64,000 nucleotides of DNA from Lethocerus indicus (lineage: Eukaryota; Arthropoda; Insecta; Hemiptera; Belostomatidae): NCBI GenBank assembly GCA_019843655.1, contig JACDQD010000004.1, forward strand, positions 4,278,001 through 4,342,000, given 5' to 3'. The stretch's first letter is position 1; the number at the start of each line of letters is the position of its first letter. A model generated the notes under the pieces. That model searched no databases. It worked only from the letters and a program-made list of their open reading frames with translations, and was not told where the DNA came from. The translations under genes and the position numbers were made by a program. Below, in pieces: positions 16,081-28,722 of this stretch.

Positions 16081-18420
16081 GTCCAAATTTGGAGTAATCT
16101 CTGGTACACGGGCAGCTCGGTAAAATACACAACAGTCACTTTCAAAGATAAGTTTTCTGAGATTCAAATTTGATAAGAACTCTTATTCCACAAGTCACAA
16201 AGTATTGCGTTAAAAAAATATTATTAAGTTTATAGGACCCCTAATATATTTTCCTTCCGGTACAGAATTCTGTGCGCCAAAGCGCCTTCAATTAACGGGC
16301 CCGATTCACTACTAATTGACGGTCTCGAATTATAGCGATTCTCTCGGTTTAATCGATTTCCGGATTTATTACCCGATGTCGTTTATACGACCGGAAAAGT
16401 GCGGATCGGGTCGAGCTATTTTCGTTTCTGAGCGGGACTGACGACGACGTGGGGCCCGCACGACTTATTTTGTGCACCGAAACCGGCTCGCAATTATGTT
16501 CCCACTCGGGGGACTAATTACAGGAAACACGGGGACTTATTTCGGCTGCACCCGAAAGCAACACGGCCTGAACACCACAGGAGAAAACAGATAACCGCCA
16601 TTGGCAGTGCAACGACACTTGAGGGGGGGTTCACTATCTCTATCACTATCGGAAATATTTAGTCAGTATTAACGGAAAATGTAACCCGGAAAACGAACCG
16701 TAAATTCCTTGAATTCTTAGTTTCCTTAAGAATTTTTTGCGTTCGGAGATTTTCAATGAATATCCAAAAATGATTCTGTAAAATTTACCTACAAGAGTAG
16801 TAAGGGCCCATTGTCTCCCGCAGATCACATTGATGACATTAACGGCAATGTAATTATTATAGTTCTAACATAATTTTAATAGTAAATGAGGAAAAAACAT
16901 ATTGATTCCCTCTAATTAATTAATGGGACGCCGGAAAAAACAGGAGATTATTAGGGTTATTCTTCTCCATCTTTTAACCAGCTTGAGAAAGGCTTGCGGC
17001 AAATCGAAAGGAGTAGTATTTGAAACCGACCGAGGCCTAAAGTAGGCGATTAAAAAAGTGGACTGAGGGTAAAAAATAAATTGGTCTAGGTTGAATTTAG
17101 AGAGGGCCGAGCTGCACGGAGGTTAGTGGTGCAGCACATGCACCGGCTGCAAGTGAGAGGGGAGGCCGTCCAACTATACCAGCACCCACCAGCTCGCCTT
17201 AACCCGAATTTAACTCAACCAAATATAATACGTCGACCGGAGAGTAGGCTAGGCTAAACCCTAGCACAATATATATATATAAATTACCTTAATATAAAAC
17301 ACAGTCAGCTGTGTGTATAATAATTAATATATTTGGTGCACAAGCTTTAAAACAAGATTACAAAATAAAAATGGCCTAGCAAAACACCGGACAGAACACC
17401 GTGAAAACTACAAAATAACATATTTCAAACCTTTCCTAAACGTACACTAGTAGTATCGGCGGTACTGAGTTCAACAATACTGAAACTGAACATCCGAAGA
17501 GAGTTCGATGAAAATTGAAATAAAGTGAGGAGTAATACTATTATTGAGAATGCCGAACAGAAGTTATTTCGTATTTATATTTTGTCGACTGACCGCTTAT
17601 TCCACGACCAGATTCTTAATTCGGACTTTCAGGCGGTTATAACGCACGTGTATGCCTCGGCCGGCCAGCAGGAACAAAAAAAAACAAGTAACCGACTCTC
17701 CCACGTTAAATTACAACTCCATTTATTGGGCGTTGCACCAAAAAGGACGAAACCGCATTTCGGTTCTAAAGCGTTATTGGCCGAGTAATGACGGGCAATT
17801 AACAGGGTTACAGTTGGGCTGCGGCAAGGAGGGGGGGGACTAAACTCAGAAGTCTCTGTTCCGCCGAAACTTGAAATTCAACTCTGTAGAATTAAGAACT
17901 TCAAGGCAACTTGCTGCACAAAAATGACAGGAGCTATTCAGAAAATATTCGACTTAATAAGTAATTCAATTAGCCGATTAAAGGATTAAATCGTAAATTG
18001 TCAGAGATCCGTTATTCGCACACCTCTGTTGAAATTTTGAATACGTTATTATTACAGTTCCTTTCTTTGAGATCGCGTACTATTTCTCCTTGATTTGTCC
18101 TAATTTTTTCTAAAATTTTATAAAAATAGTACACGCCGCTCTAAAACCCTTTGGTAAATGGGTAAAGAGACCGAAGGTGCATTGGAGGAGTCCGATCGTG
18201 ATATTATTGTATGATGTCGGGAAGGAAGTAATAGTTAGTCGTTGTGGACGATGCCGGATCTTGGGTAAGGGCTGGTGCCCATTATCTTTCGCCCTCTTTA
18301 TACCATAAGGGTAATTTGCCTGTTACCATCCTCCGAGATCTAAGGGAATCGGCCCAAATAAAACAACTACAATGGAGCCACTCCTCTTTTGGGGCGTCCC
18401 TTCTGTCGAGGACGAGGAGG
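16081..18420. other. Non-coding DNA, no gene seen
   Basis: AT-leaning, with a homeodomain-type string TAATTAATTAATGG at about 16913-16926 and a short ATATATATATATAA run near 17270. Small GC-rich patches (16430-16560, 17100-17200) contain no coding signature. Confidence 0.5.
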
Positions 18421-18492
18421 AGGCCCCTGTTTTTTCTCCCTCTCTCCCTCCTCTCTCTCTCTCTCTTTCCATCCCTCTCCCTCCTCTATATT
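18421..18492. repeat. Degenerate CT-rich pyrimidine tract
   Basis: About 70 bases almost entirely C and T, including a CTCTCTCTCTCTCT core near 18450-18466 flanked by CCCTCT units. The open frames that span it (for example 18244-18801) owe their Ser/Leu/Pro content to this tract. Confidence 0.85.
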
Positions 18493-20640
18493 CCCCTCTA
18501 CTTTACCGCTAGTGCTTACAAAGCCCAAGTCCCCCCCGGGGCTACTGGGCCGCCGAAACAAACGAGAGCCCCGAAACAACAACCGCCGCCCCCCTTGACA
18601 ATCTTGGAGAAACCGAATTTATTCCACTGCGAATATTCTCGAAAAGTTACAGGCGGCATATACCGATTCGGGGTTCAGTATGAATCGTTAATGAACTTGC
18701 TCTTATTTCTTACATGTTTCCTTACCTCGCATGCACATAAACATTCGAACCGTGTGTTAATTAAAGAGCTGAAAGTGTTAATGAGAAACCAAAGAGTATA
18801 AATTCAAAACTCTGTAACACTTGCAGTACACTGTGTCCGGGGTCGAGATATGTCTCGTCGTTTTACCGGCCTCCAGCACTATTAATAAATTATTACAAAC
18901 TGATGTGTGGATAGCTAAACCATGTCAACCAATGTGACAATGTATATCTCAAAATTTTGAAAAGCGTCGGGACGTGGTGCAAAAACGCGCCCATTCATCC
19001 GGAGACAGCAAATGAGGAACGGTCGCTCTCGAGCTCACGACTGAAGAATAAAGAGAGCGATCAACTGGAGGTAGCTGGAGGGAGGCACAGTTTTTAATAT
19101 CTGAGGCCGAATGGGCCACGAATTATATTAGGTACAGCACGCACGACAACCGAGGCTTGCAATTTATGCGGTCGGTATTCTGAAAACTGTTCAGATTAAG
19201 GTAACAGTGAATTCTTTAAATGTTATGAGGACAATGAGCGGTCCTTCGAGTTCGCAGAAGTTGACTAAATGAAATATTTCGAACGGCCGAAATAGTCTTT
19301 CACCGTTCTTGGCCTTGCTTTCCAAATTGGCGGTCTCGCAGTAGGGGGAGTTTTAACTCGCGTTTGCAACCGAACGTCATTTCATTAAGTGAACTGGGCT
19401 CTTTCCGTAAAAGCTGTTTCCTCGTGGCTCAATGGCGACTTTCCGTGAAACATGTTTTTCCTGGTACATCTGGCATTACTTACCGCGATGCCTCGAGGAT
19501 GAGGATAAGCCGAAATCGGCCTATGGCGCAATACAGTGGGGGAAATATAGTGCAGGACGAGGAAGGTGGGATGAAAATTACGGCAATCGACGATATCTAC
19601 TTATAGGGACGTCTATAGGGATATCTACTTAGGGGTTTTATTTTTTCGTTGAGATTTTCACCCGATGAATGTATCTTCAATAATCGATAGAAGCTGGAGT
19701 ATACCAGAGGGGGAAAGAGGTTCTAGTATACTGGAGGCGAATGTGTGCAGCAGGGAAAGTGCACTATTTCGTGAACACGCAGGGCGGAGTGGGAGCGGGC
19801 ACGCGACACTACTAGCAAGGGCTCCCCCCCCGTCCACCGACCACGGGGATAATTATAATCCGTAATGGGGCCGGGAAGGCCTCACACACGTTAGCTGCCG
19901 GGGCCGGGCGAATTTCGCCCCGAGCTCATTTAATAGCGGCCCGAAAAGCGGCATTAGAAAAGAAAAGGCCTGCGTAATTTATCCGGTGGGCGATTTTTCA
20001 GGGCTCTTATCGCCGAAGAGACGTGGCCGGGCCACTGGGAATTTCCTCCGCCCCCACCCCCGTGACCCGAGGTAGGCCTAACTCGAGGGTCACGTGTCAC
20101 CACCAACGTCAAAACTGTAGAAAATAGGCCGCTCTTAGTACTGAAACCATATTACCCGCCAGTTTTAATACGCCCCAAATTACCCACAAATAAAGGACAC
20201 CGATAAACAGACTCGAGATTTCGTCGCAATCCAGAATACTAACACTAAGTAATAAAGGTCGACCTTTTGTTCGTGCGACATTTCGAAAAGTTTTCCCACA
20301 ATCGATTACTTTTTTATTAATTTAGTCGACAGAACCCATTCGGACCGTTACTTAGTCTGTAGATTCAGAAATCGCGATACCGGTTAGGTATATTGCCAAA
20401 TTTTTGCGGGCGTTAATAACGCGGACCGACATCCACGGCTATACCAGATTAAGCTGCGGTTGTGTTTAGGTCCGCGTGACCGCCCCCTAAATTTTGGCGC
20501 ATTCGAATCGACGACAGCGTCCATTCCGGCCCCGATTCGCATATCTCCCTCGTACATTTTCCCCGGCCGTTCCGTTTTAAAAAATAAGAAAGCATATTTT
20601 CCAAGGCGGTTCGATTCATTACCCCGGTTTTTGGGGTGGA
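18493..20640. other. Non-coding DNA, no gene seen
   Basis: Mixed composition. A short direct repeat, GATATCTACTTA with a following AGGG, occurs at about 19592 and 19620. GC-rich islands lie near 19860-20080, the latter with GGTCACGTGTCACC (E-box) at about 20088-20101. No frame carries a family motif. Confidence 0.5.
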
Positions 20641-20740
20641 GGAGACGGTGCGCCCGCGGGGGGGGTGAGTTAATTTTTGCATATGCGTGCGTGGCCTGCA
20701 TGCATCTGCCATTTGCATTCATTTGCATACGGTAGCAGCT
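20641..20740. promoter_or_regulatory. Tandem POU octamer site, candidate enhancer
   Basis: Two perfect ATTTGCAT octamers sit at 20711-20718 and 20721-20728, exactly 10 bases apart (one helical turn). A near-match, TTTTGCATATGC, lies about 40 bases upstream near 20675, and a CAGCTG E-box follows at about 20736. ATTTGCAT is the classical POU-domain octamer. The one-turn spacing favours co-operative binding on the same face of the helix. In vivo use is inferred. Confidence 0.4.
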
Positions 20741-23700
20741 GTGGGGCGGCGCCCCGAGACAGAAACGGAGAGGAAGGGGAACAGGATAGCCGATAAAAAT
20801 TGGCCGAGGTGGTGGTTGGGGGGGGGGTGGTCGGGGGAAAAAAATGTTAGGAAGGCTTAAAAGAAAATTCAATTTCCAACACAACCGGGCGGAGCACACG
20901 AAACCCCCAATTGTGGCCGGGCCAAACCTGTGCCGAAGCCGCCGCCGGTTGATAGCGATTGTTTAATGTATTAATTCGGGACACGCGAACCCGACCGAAT
21001 AGGCACCAACAACCGAATTCGGACCGTTAGTTAAAAACCCGGTCGAGATTTCGTGAGAACGGCCACACATGTGGCCGACTGAAACGTTTAAAATGTACAG
21101 TTTTACTTAGCGCCCAGAACCCAGCCCAACCCTCCCTAAAATAAGATCTCCGATAACGAGTTTCTAATCCGGTTTTGTTTTTCAACCGCAAGTTGGAATT
21201 TGAATTGAAATGCAAGTCAGCCCAACCTAAAGACTGTCGGGCCCTCCTAAAAAATGAAAAAACAATATTCCCGGGAAAAGACAATTATTGACTCGGAAAA
21301 AGCAATAAAACTCGGAACCTAACAATCCGGCATTTCGTTCCGTACACATCGGTGTACAGATGTGAAAGGAATATGTTTTCTTCGCAATTAATAATTGCGG
21401 ACAGGTTTTTTTTAAACCAGGAACAAAAAATCCCCCGAACAATTAAGAAATTCAGCGCACAGACGTCATGCGGTAGGACCTGAGTTCTGATTCCTCGGAC
21501 TACAGTTACCGGAATACGAGCCAACGAAACGGCTCGCGCCTCGCCTTTTAAGATAAGACCTACGGTCCTACCAGAGATTAGACATCCGATTATTTACATT
21601 CGCGCATGCATTACAAACACGAGTTTTCCATCGTGTGAATACAATTTGCCCTTAAGATTACCTGCCCAACAATCCAGGAATCGGGCGAAACGTACACGGA
21701 TGCCAGACAGAAGAGAGTAAATGAACTAAAATTATTGTTTATCGTTCCATTGAATTTGGATTACCGACCGAAAGAGGCAATTAACGCGCCCGTTAGCGAA
21801 CCGCTTCCCTCTGTCTCCGTTGGACGAATAAAACGAACACCCTCACCGGATGCAACGCGCCCCCATGCAACCGCATCCATGCCGGCCTTTCTCACTGATA
21901 AGAAAAGGGCGAATCGCACTCCAATCGGCCCTATTGTCGGACCGTTTTAAAAAGTTAAGATGTTAAATTCGGGCAATTACGTGTCATTGAAGTTTTAATT
22001 ATTTCACCGATAGTACATGTGGTCAAAATTGCAGCAGAATGTTCAACCAGTCGCCTAAACGTATCGTTGCTTCTTGTAGGCGAAGTTTCTTTATTATAAA
22101 CGGGCCATTTTAATTATTTCTATTCGCTGCAAAACTAATTTTATGTGCGATTTTTATTTACCGTAATTGCAATTAAGACTACAGTCGGAAGTTCTAATTG
22201 ACAGATTCAAAGAAATGGTAAGTCGGTCAACTGGCGAAAAAAGCTCCCCGATAGTCGTTAGGATCATATCACGCACCGGGCGGCCACGGCCACGTATTTG
22301 TGTTTTATGGCCCCTGAGAAATTTATATTGTCCAAAATTACACGTCGAGCGTTAACGAGGAGCGAAATTTATGTAATCTGTTATCTTAAATAAATTGCTC
22401 CCGCCCTCTTTCGCCTTCCTTCAACTCCACCGCGTACACGAAACGTTTAACGGGGTGTGAATGCGTCGAACGAAAATATCCTTACGCGACACAGACCTAT
22501 CGACAAACCACCGAACGCCCCTGAGGGCGGGGGGTTGGTAGGCGACAATCCAGAGAGGGGACCTTCGTGTCTTTTACGACCGTCCTTTATAAGCCGGCCC
22601 GATTTCACATTTTTCAGTCAGGTGCATTTTAAACGCGCGAAAAACACGATACCGTTTTGTGGAAAAGTCTCCGGACAGCTCCAGACTACTGAATGTATTA
22701 AAGCAGAGCACGTGCACTATATTCAAGGCGGCGGCGGCAACTTCCGGACGGGGGTGCGTGAATCGGCTTGGTTGAGCGATGGCCAATCACATCGGATGCA
22801 AACTCAGATTGGAGATTAGCAAATGATAAGTTACAAATGGATAGTCAACATTGGTGTACAGTCATTTCCGGTGAAGTTTCAGAGGCCTAAGACGACGAAA
22901 TAGAGAATTGAGTGCGGAGCATTATATCGAATATAATGCGATAATTAAACTGGAAGAGTAATTAGTGGCGGAGAACCGTTGCAGTAACGAGCAGTTGGAG
23001 GAGGAATATAGAGCCGGGAAGATGGTATCTCCTTGACTACTGCACGCCACTGCCCCCGCCCACGCCGACAGCTTTCTTCGGCCTCGGGCAAACACCCCGC
23101 CAGCTATTTCCGCGCGTTTTGATTAAAACAATGCGAAGGAGGAAATAAAAAGCTTTAAATAAACGCCTCTTAACCTGAGTTCTAGTCATGCGCCAATTAT
23201 AACAGATCGAGTTTTTATGGGACTCCATTCCGTATACGCGGTTTTACGGAAGTCAAAACAGTGCAATAAAACAGTCGTAGGATCGCGCGGACGATCAATA
23301 CAGCGCCGAACCGAAAACAAAGGCCACATGTTCACACGTCCATTGTTCCAGAACGGTTCATGGCTCCCGACAGGGTTAACAAAATCTACAATAATGAATG
23401 CAGCCTCCCATTTTCGTATAAGGTAGAAGGGTTGAATTTCAATTCTGTAATGGAACAATTTACTCGGCCGGCAACCTGCGCCCAATTAAAAGAGGATGTT
23501 GAAATTTCTGAGTACTTATGGGGTGAGATAATTAGATGGTGCCGCCGTCTCATCCACCCGACCTACCCTGGGCTAAACTAGGAATTTCAGTGCCCAAAGT
23601 GGTTCGCGTTATAATTTTTGACGATCCGCAAAGATTACTACAAGTAATACGATACGCTAAGATACCGTTGCCGCGACACAGAATCGTACACCGACCGAGG

Positions 23701-25892
23701 ATTTTTGGGTATAACTGAAAAGTAACTACGAGAAAATGTGCATGACACATCATACGGGAGTGCCCCACCAACCCCGCCGAATGTTAAAGCTGGAGAAACG
23801 CCAATCGGCGAACAAAACTCCCGCTATGAATCCTCGGCTGGATAACGGAACGGGAACTGAAAACGACAGGATGCAAGAGGTGGAAGGAGGGGGCTGTGTG
23901 AGAAAGGGAAGAAGACCGGGGGTGCACCGTTGTGGGAGCTAGCGGGGCCTCCGATGCCGCATTAAGGAGGTCATCACCGCCTCCATCCAGGCCAAGTGCA
24001 TCCCACCAGCCCACTTCTTATTCTGCGCCCCTCCGACCGACCGCAACAACACAAAGCTATTTTACAGAGCCTTAACGTTCACTCGAACGATTAGGGTAAT
24101 CGTCGCCTGCTTCGCAGATTTTTCCGGATTATTAACACCGCAATTTAAAATCACAATAACCCGGGGTATCTCTGGACAAATCGAAGTTATAATAAAGGTC
24201 CTTCGGGGTTATGCGATAGAATACGAAAACTCGTCGGGATGAAGCTATCGAAATTTCAACCGGATACCACTATTTTTATGTTCTATTATTCTCCCCGATT
24301 TTCAATATAATGATATACAACTATTCGCTAAACGGTGTTATCACTATAATAGAGTCTTCGGTAGAGGTGTCCCGATTATTATCATATATGACTTCAATAG
24401 GCGTAATGTATCACCGCCTCCGGCCGTAAATGCGCGGTCTTCGGCTCGGTCCGCCTGGGAAGCTGTCTGAAACAATTCCGTTTCCGGCCGACGGTTCATT
24501 AAAATTGGTATAGGCTCGATAATTAAAATGCGACCCTGTACCCTCCGTTTAAATCCCCCGGGGGGTCGGCGGGAGCGTAAGGGTGGTTTTTACAGATTAA
24601 GAAAAACAAGGCGACACCTTATGGAAGTGTACCGCCCGTAATACCCACCCCCACCCCGAAGGAAGCCGGGGACCCCGGTTTAAATGATGGCCTGATGCAA
24701 TCACGGAAATGACACTCGGCTTTAGACTAAGCCTACCACATGTGTACTACTGTGTTCGCGCTCGCCCCACTATCTCAACCGCGGTAATTTACAACCGTAA
24801 TAATTTCTCACGGAATCGAGTATAAGCGAAAACATTCGTTACGATTTCATGTCAATAATTTATTTCCTAACTAAACATAATAACAATTAATTACCTACAT
24901 ACTTCCACGATAATATTTTACGCCTCAATTCAATTCAAAATTCATTCTATCATGGAATGTACACAGAAAAATCTAGTTTGACTTCTTTATGCGAAGACGC
25001 GAACTGTTAAAAATGACTCCAATTGGCAATTTTCCTCAGATTGCTCGGATTGACAGACCAATGGGTAGCCTCGTGGAGGAACTAATCTCGATTCCGCCAA
25101 CTTATTTTGCATTCTCTTCACCCCAGTAACGCTCCTATTAACTTCATTTGAATACAATTACAGCCACTGGAACTGACCGCTTCGCAACCGAACTTCGCCA
25201 CGGTCCATAAATCGAACTGAAGTGCCTCTAACAAATTTTTTTAAAAATTAATACGCATCCTGGGGAAACACAATTCGACGATTAATTACAGCGATTCGAA
25301 AGGGTATTATTTACAACCGGAGGACCGTTTCCGAAATGTCGGGAAATATTGCACGGACCCAATTTATAGTTGCGCCCAAACAAACGGTTATTTACGCTCC
25401 ATCAAACATATTTATTCAATGTTAATCAACAGTAACTGGGTTCGCGCCGCTTTGTACCGGTATCGACTTGTGGCCCAGACCGGAAACACATTATCACTTC
25501 GCGTGACGAATAAAACAAAAATTCCAATCTAAAATCGGCCGAATATTAATAGGACAAGGGATTGATTCGTAGGAATTTGTTGTCCGGAAACAGGATACGC
25601 ATGCCTCCACAAATGGAATCTCGAGTCGGCAATTCGTGAAAAATACTGGCGATCGGCGAAATCCCGCCGCAGCATTATAATTGCGGGAAATGAGCGAACT
25701 TCTTCGATTATCTTCAGCAGATAAACAGGAACAATGGGGTGTTTAGGGGGTTTCAAAATAGAAACGGGGATCGTGGCTAGGGACAGGTCGGTGAAATCCG
25801 GGGATGATCCCGAATCGAGCGGTCGTGTCGTGGCCGACTCACGGGGTTGTGAGAAAACTGTGACCGCGGGTCACAGCCGACCGGATCACGAA
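20741..25892. other. Non-coding DNA, no gene seen
   Basis: About 5.1 kb of alternating AT-rich and CpG-bearing DNA. A G10 run with a following GGGGG (20818-20837) could form a quadruplex. Small GC-rich patches occur near 22500-22560, 23860-24010 and 24540-24680. Many overlapping open frames of 60-120 codons on both strands cancel each other out; none shows a domain, signal peptide or consistent codon pattern. Confidence 0.45.
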
Positions 25893-25954
25893 GGAGGAGG
25901 CCTCCTCCTCCTCCTCCTCCTCCTCCTCCTCCTCCTCCTCCTCCTCCTCCTCCC
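25893..25954. repeat. (CTC)n trinucleotide array with palindromic edge
   Basis: About 17 TCC/CTC units (25901-25954) start at a perfect 16-base palindrome, GGAGGAGG joined to CCTCCTCC (25893-25908). It is therefore a short inverted purine tract abutting the long pyrimidine array. It encodes poly-Leu on plus and poly-Gly on minus in two open frames, which are artefacts. Confidence 0.93.
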
Positions 25955-28520
25955 CTCACCCTCACCCTCATCATCGACACAGAGTGACGACATCGACCCG
26001 GCTCCGAGTAGGCTTAAACTTGGCCCGATCAAAAACAAAATTCACAACCGACATTACTAAACTGACTCGATGACCCCTCCAACACTTTATTAGTTAGACA
26101 TATCAACGTTCTCCAAAGAAGGCAGAAGAAACTTTTTGTTTTAACAATATTTTATATAAAATGACCTACATATCGGTTGTTTTATTCCCCCCCCCCAGAC
26201 CCTCATTCTTTGACTATGGTTGCAGAGTTTTCAGGGAAAACTCCCAGTCCTCCGATCCGGACAAACTGAAAACGCTACGAGGAAGCGTGGAAAAGATGGA
26301 AAAACGTAGATTGCGAAGAACGGGGTCAGGAAAATAATTAGTGTACTTAAGGAGCGTAAACCAAATAGGTGGCGGTGCTCTTCAGCACATCGCCAGGACA
26401 CTTTCTAAAGTTATATTAACGGAAGAGAGGATTCACAATAAATGACAATGTATGTAACATTGCACTGCAGCGCCAATTAATGTCGGCCACGTGGGGAAAG
26501 GCGTAAAGGAAGTGAACATTCCCCCGTGCACTTTATTTCTGGTCCGAACCGTGAACAAATTAAAAATTCAAGTTTAACCCTAGAAGGATACTTATAAAAG
26601 GAAAGCTCTCAAGATAAAAATATAAATTTTAAGGAAATATATCGTTCTTGTTACTAGTTGACTCACGAATTACATAACCTGTACATTAAATGTTATATTC
26701 TTGTTCACGCGTTACAAGGAAAAGTATATCCCGTTTAAATTTCTATACTGGTATATTACGATCTATTTTTACACGTTTTGAACCAGTTAAAGAACGAATT
26801 ATCCTCAAGTTATAGCGACATATTAATTATTTACTGAAACTAGATTATAATAATTATTATTGTTAAATTTATAATAAATACTGAAATTTCTCTAGGTCCA
26901 GTCAATGTAACGACAATCGGTGAACATTTTTGTCGTTTGCGACCCCCCACCAAAGAAAATTAATCGCCGGTGAAGTCATCGCATTCCATTTCAATTCGGG
27001 AGCCTCTGACCAGTGGCCCGGATACCCACCGAAACAGTTACAACCTTCTCTGAATTCAACCAATATGAACTGAAACCGACGGCCCAATAGTCAGAACTCA
27101 ATTCGAAGCCCGGGACTCGACGATGATATCCATCGTTCATTTCACATCAGACTGGGATACTTAATTTTGGACAACAAGCGTTTTTCAACATTTAAAAGTG
27201 CACAACGCGTAATGTCCAACTCACCACAGATCCTTCGATGCTTCAATAAATAAATGCGTACAATAAATACAACAATCAAAATAATAATTCGATGTAATTC
27301 AAAAATGAAGTCACTTCCAACTTGAAGCCATCACTACTGAACCGACCGCAAGGGAACAACCTCGACATACGAGATAAAATAAGAATAGATGCGAGGAGGT
27401 GGCCGAAAGAAAATAAATTCCAGCCTAAATGACCCTTTTGATCCTACCGCAGAGCCCTGCGAAAAACGCTCCGGAATTGAGTAGGGAATAATGAGCCGGG
27501 AAAAGACGACACCTGCATCCCGCCCCGTCCAATTATCAAGTCCCCCCGTCCCAGATAATTGTTGTATTCGCGTTTATTCGTTAAATTTTAGCCAAATGCG
27601 AGTTTTTGTTCGAACTTTCTGAGAGAAAATAAACGCGTTCGAACGTCTCGGGCATCGGAGGCAATAACGTACGCGTTTTATGGAGTCGCCCCCCGGGGAA
27701 AATCGACGTTCCCCCGCTATCACAAGAGACGCTGTACACGAGCAACTTCCAGTAAGCGAATACTTTTCATACATTTTTCCACACACGGGTGCATCGCTTC
27801 CGATTAATTATTCCGTAGGGACCCGATGCTCCGACTCGAATACCTGGCAATTATCCGTGGAATTTATCCAGGAGGAGGGAAAAAAACAGGAATTATAACA
27901 CAAAATCGCATTCGTTCTTCTGCCGCGCCTCGAATTTCATTTGCAGTCAGACAATGCGCCGTTTCCAACATGCAGATTTCACACGGTATACATACTGACG
28001 TCAGTATAATTGTATTCACAAGAAGTTACGATAAGTTCCCAAAACTATTGACGGTAGTAGAGGATGATGTAGGGATAATAACAGAAATATACAGGCACCG
28101 TTCCCCACAGTTTCCCTCTTCTCGACAACTAGTGGATACGCGTACTTGCATCGTGCGAATTTAGTTATCAAGTTATCTTATTTTATCCGCTAGAACCAGG
28201 TTTGATAGCTCGTGTTATCATAACGGGGTGTAAATAGAGGCGGTCGCTAAACCGCTTCGGGAACGATCTAAATATTACCCCCCACCACACCTCCCGCGGG
28301 CGATAAACATAACAATTAGTTCACCCGCCGTCGAATATATTTTGTCGGGATTTTCCGATCGCTGAGCAACTTAATTGCAGGGCTGCTTTTAGGCGGCCCG
28401 TCGTGGAGGAGGAAGGGAGGAAAAAACACAGGGAGAGGAAAGGAACGTTAATTCAAAGTAAGGCGTCGTTAAAGCTCCGGGGAACAACTTTGGCGAGTGT
28501 GTAAAATCGATCGTCGGTGT
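25955..28520. other. Non-coding DNA, strongly AT-rich in its first part
   Basis: AT-rich core at about 26560-26900 with TAATAATTATTATTG-like sequence. A C10 run lies near 26188. From 27450 composition becomes more balanced, with a GC-rich patch approaching 28500. No gene is recognised; frames at 27680-28164 are short and featureless. Confidence 0.5.
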
Positions 28521-28522
28521 GA

Positions 28523-28547
28523 GGGGCGGGGGGTGAGGGGGGAGGGG
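28523..28547 (+). other. G-quadruplex-type G tract
   Basis: Runs of 4, 6, 6 and 4 G separated by C, TGA and A lie within 25 bases on the plus strand, with a further GGGG at 28555-28558. This is a canonical quadruplex-forming pattern. It precedes a polypyrimidine tract by about 120 bases. Confidence 0.8.
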
Positions 28548-28657
28548 TTATGGAGGGGCACACACGCCCTCTTAGCATAGGTGGTGCTCGGGGGTGCGGG
28601 CGAGCGGCGCTGTGCGTGCGCGTCCCTCACGTCAAGTCCCTCGTTACACCCGCTCCC

Positions 28658-28722
28658 CTCCGCCCCCTCATCCCTCCTTCCACCACCTCCTCCTCCACCA
28701 CCTCCTCCTCCTCCTCCTCACA
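28658..28722. repeat. CCTCCT/CCACC pyrimidine-rich tract
   Basis: Nearly pure C/T with occasional A, built of CTC and CCACCTCCT units. The minus strand reads as GAGGAGG. It explains the Glu/Val/Arg-rich 214-codon minus-strand frame at 28627-29271 and the Ser/Thr-rich plus frame at 28550-29110. Confidence 0.88.

Noticed and set aside
19592..19635. Possible CRISPR-like short direct repeats
   Set aside because: Only two imperfect copies with no regular spacers; the eukaryotic character of the window makes CRISPR irrelevant.
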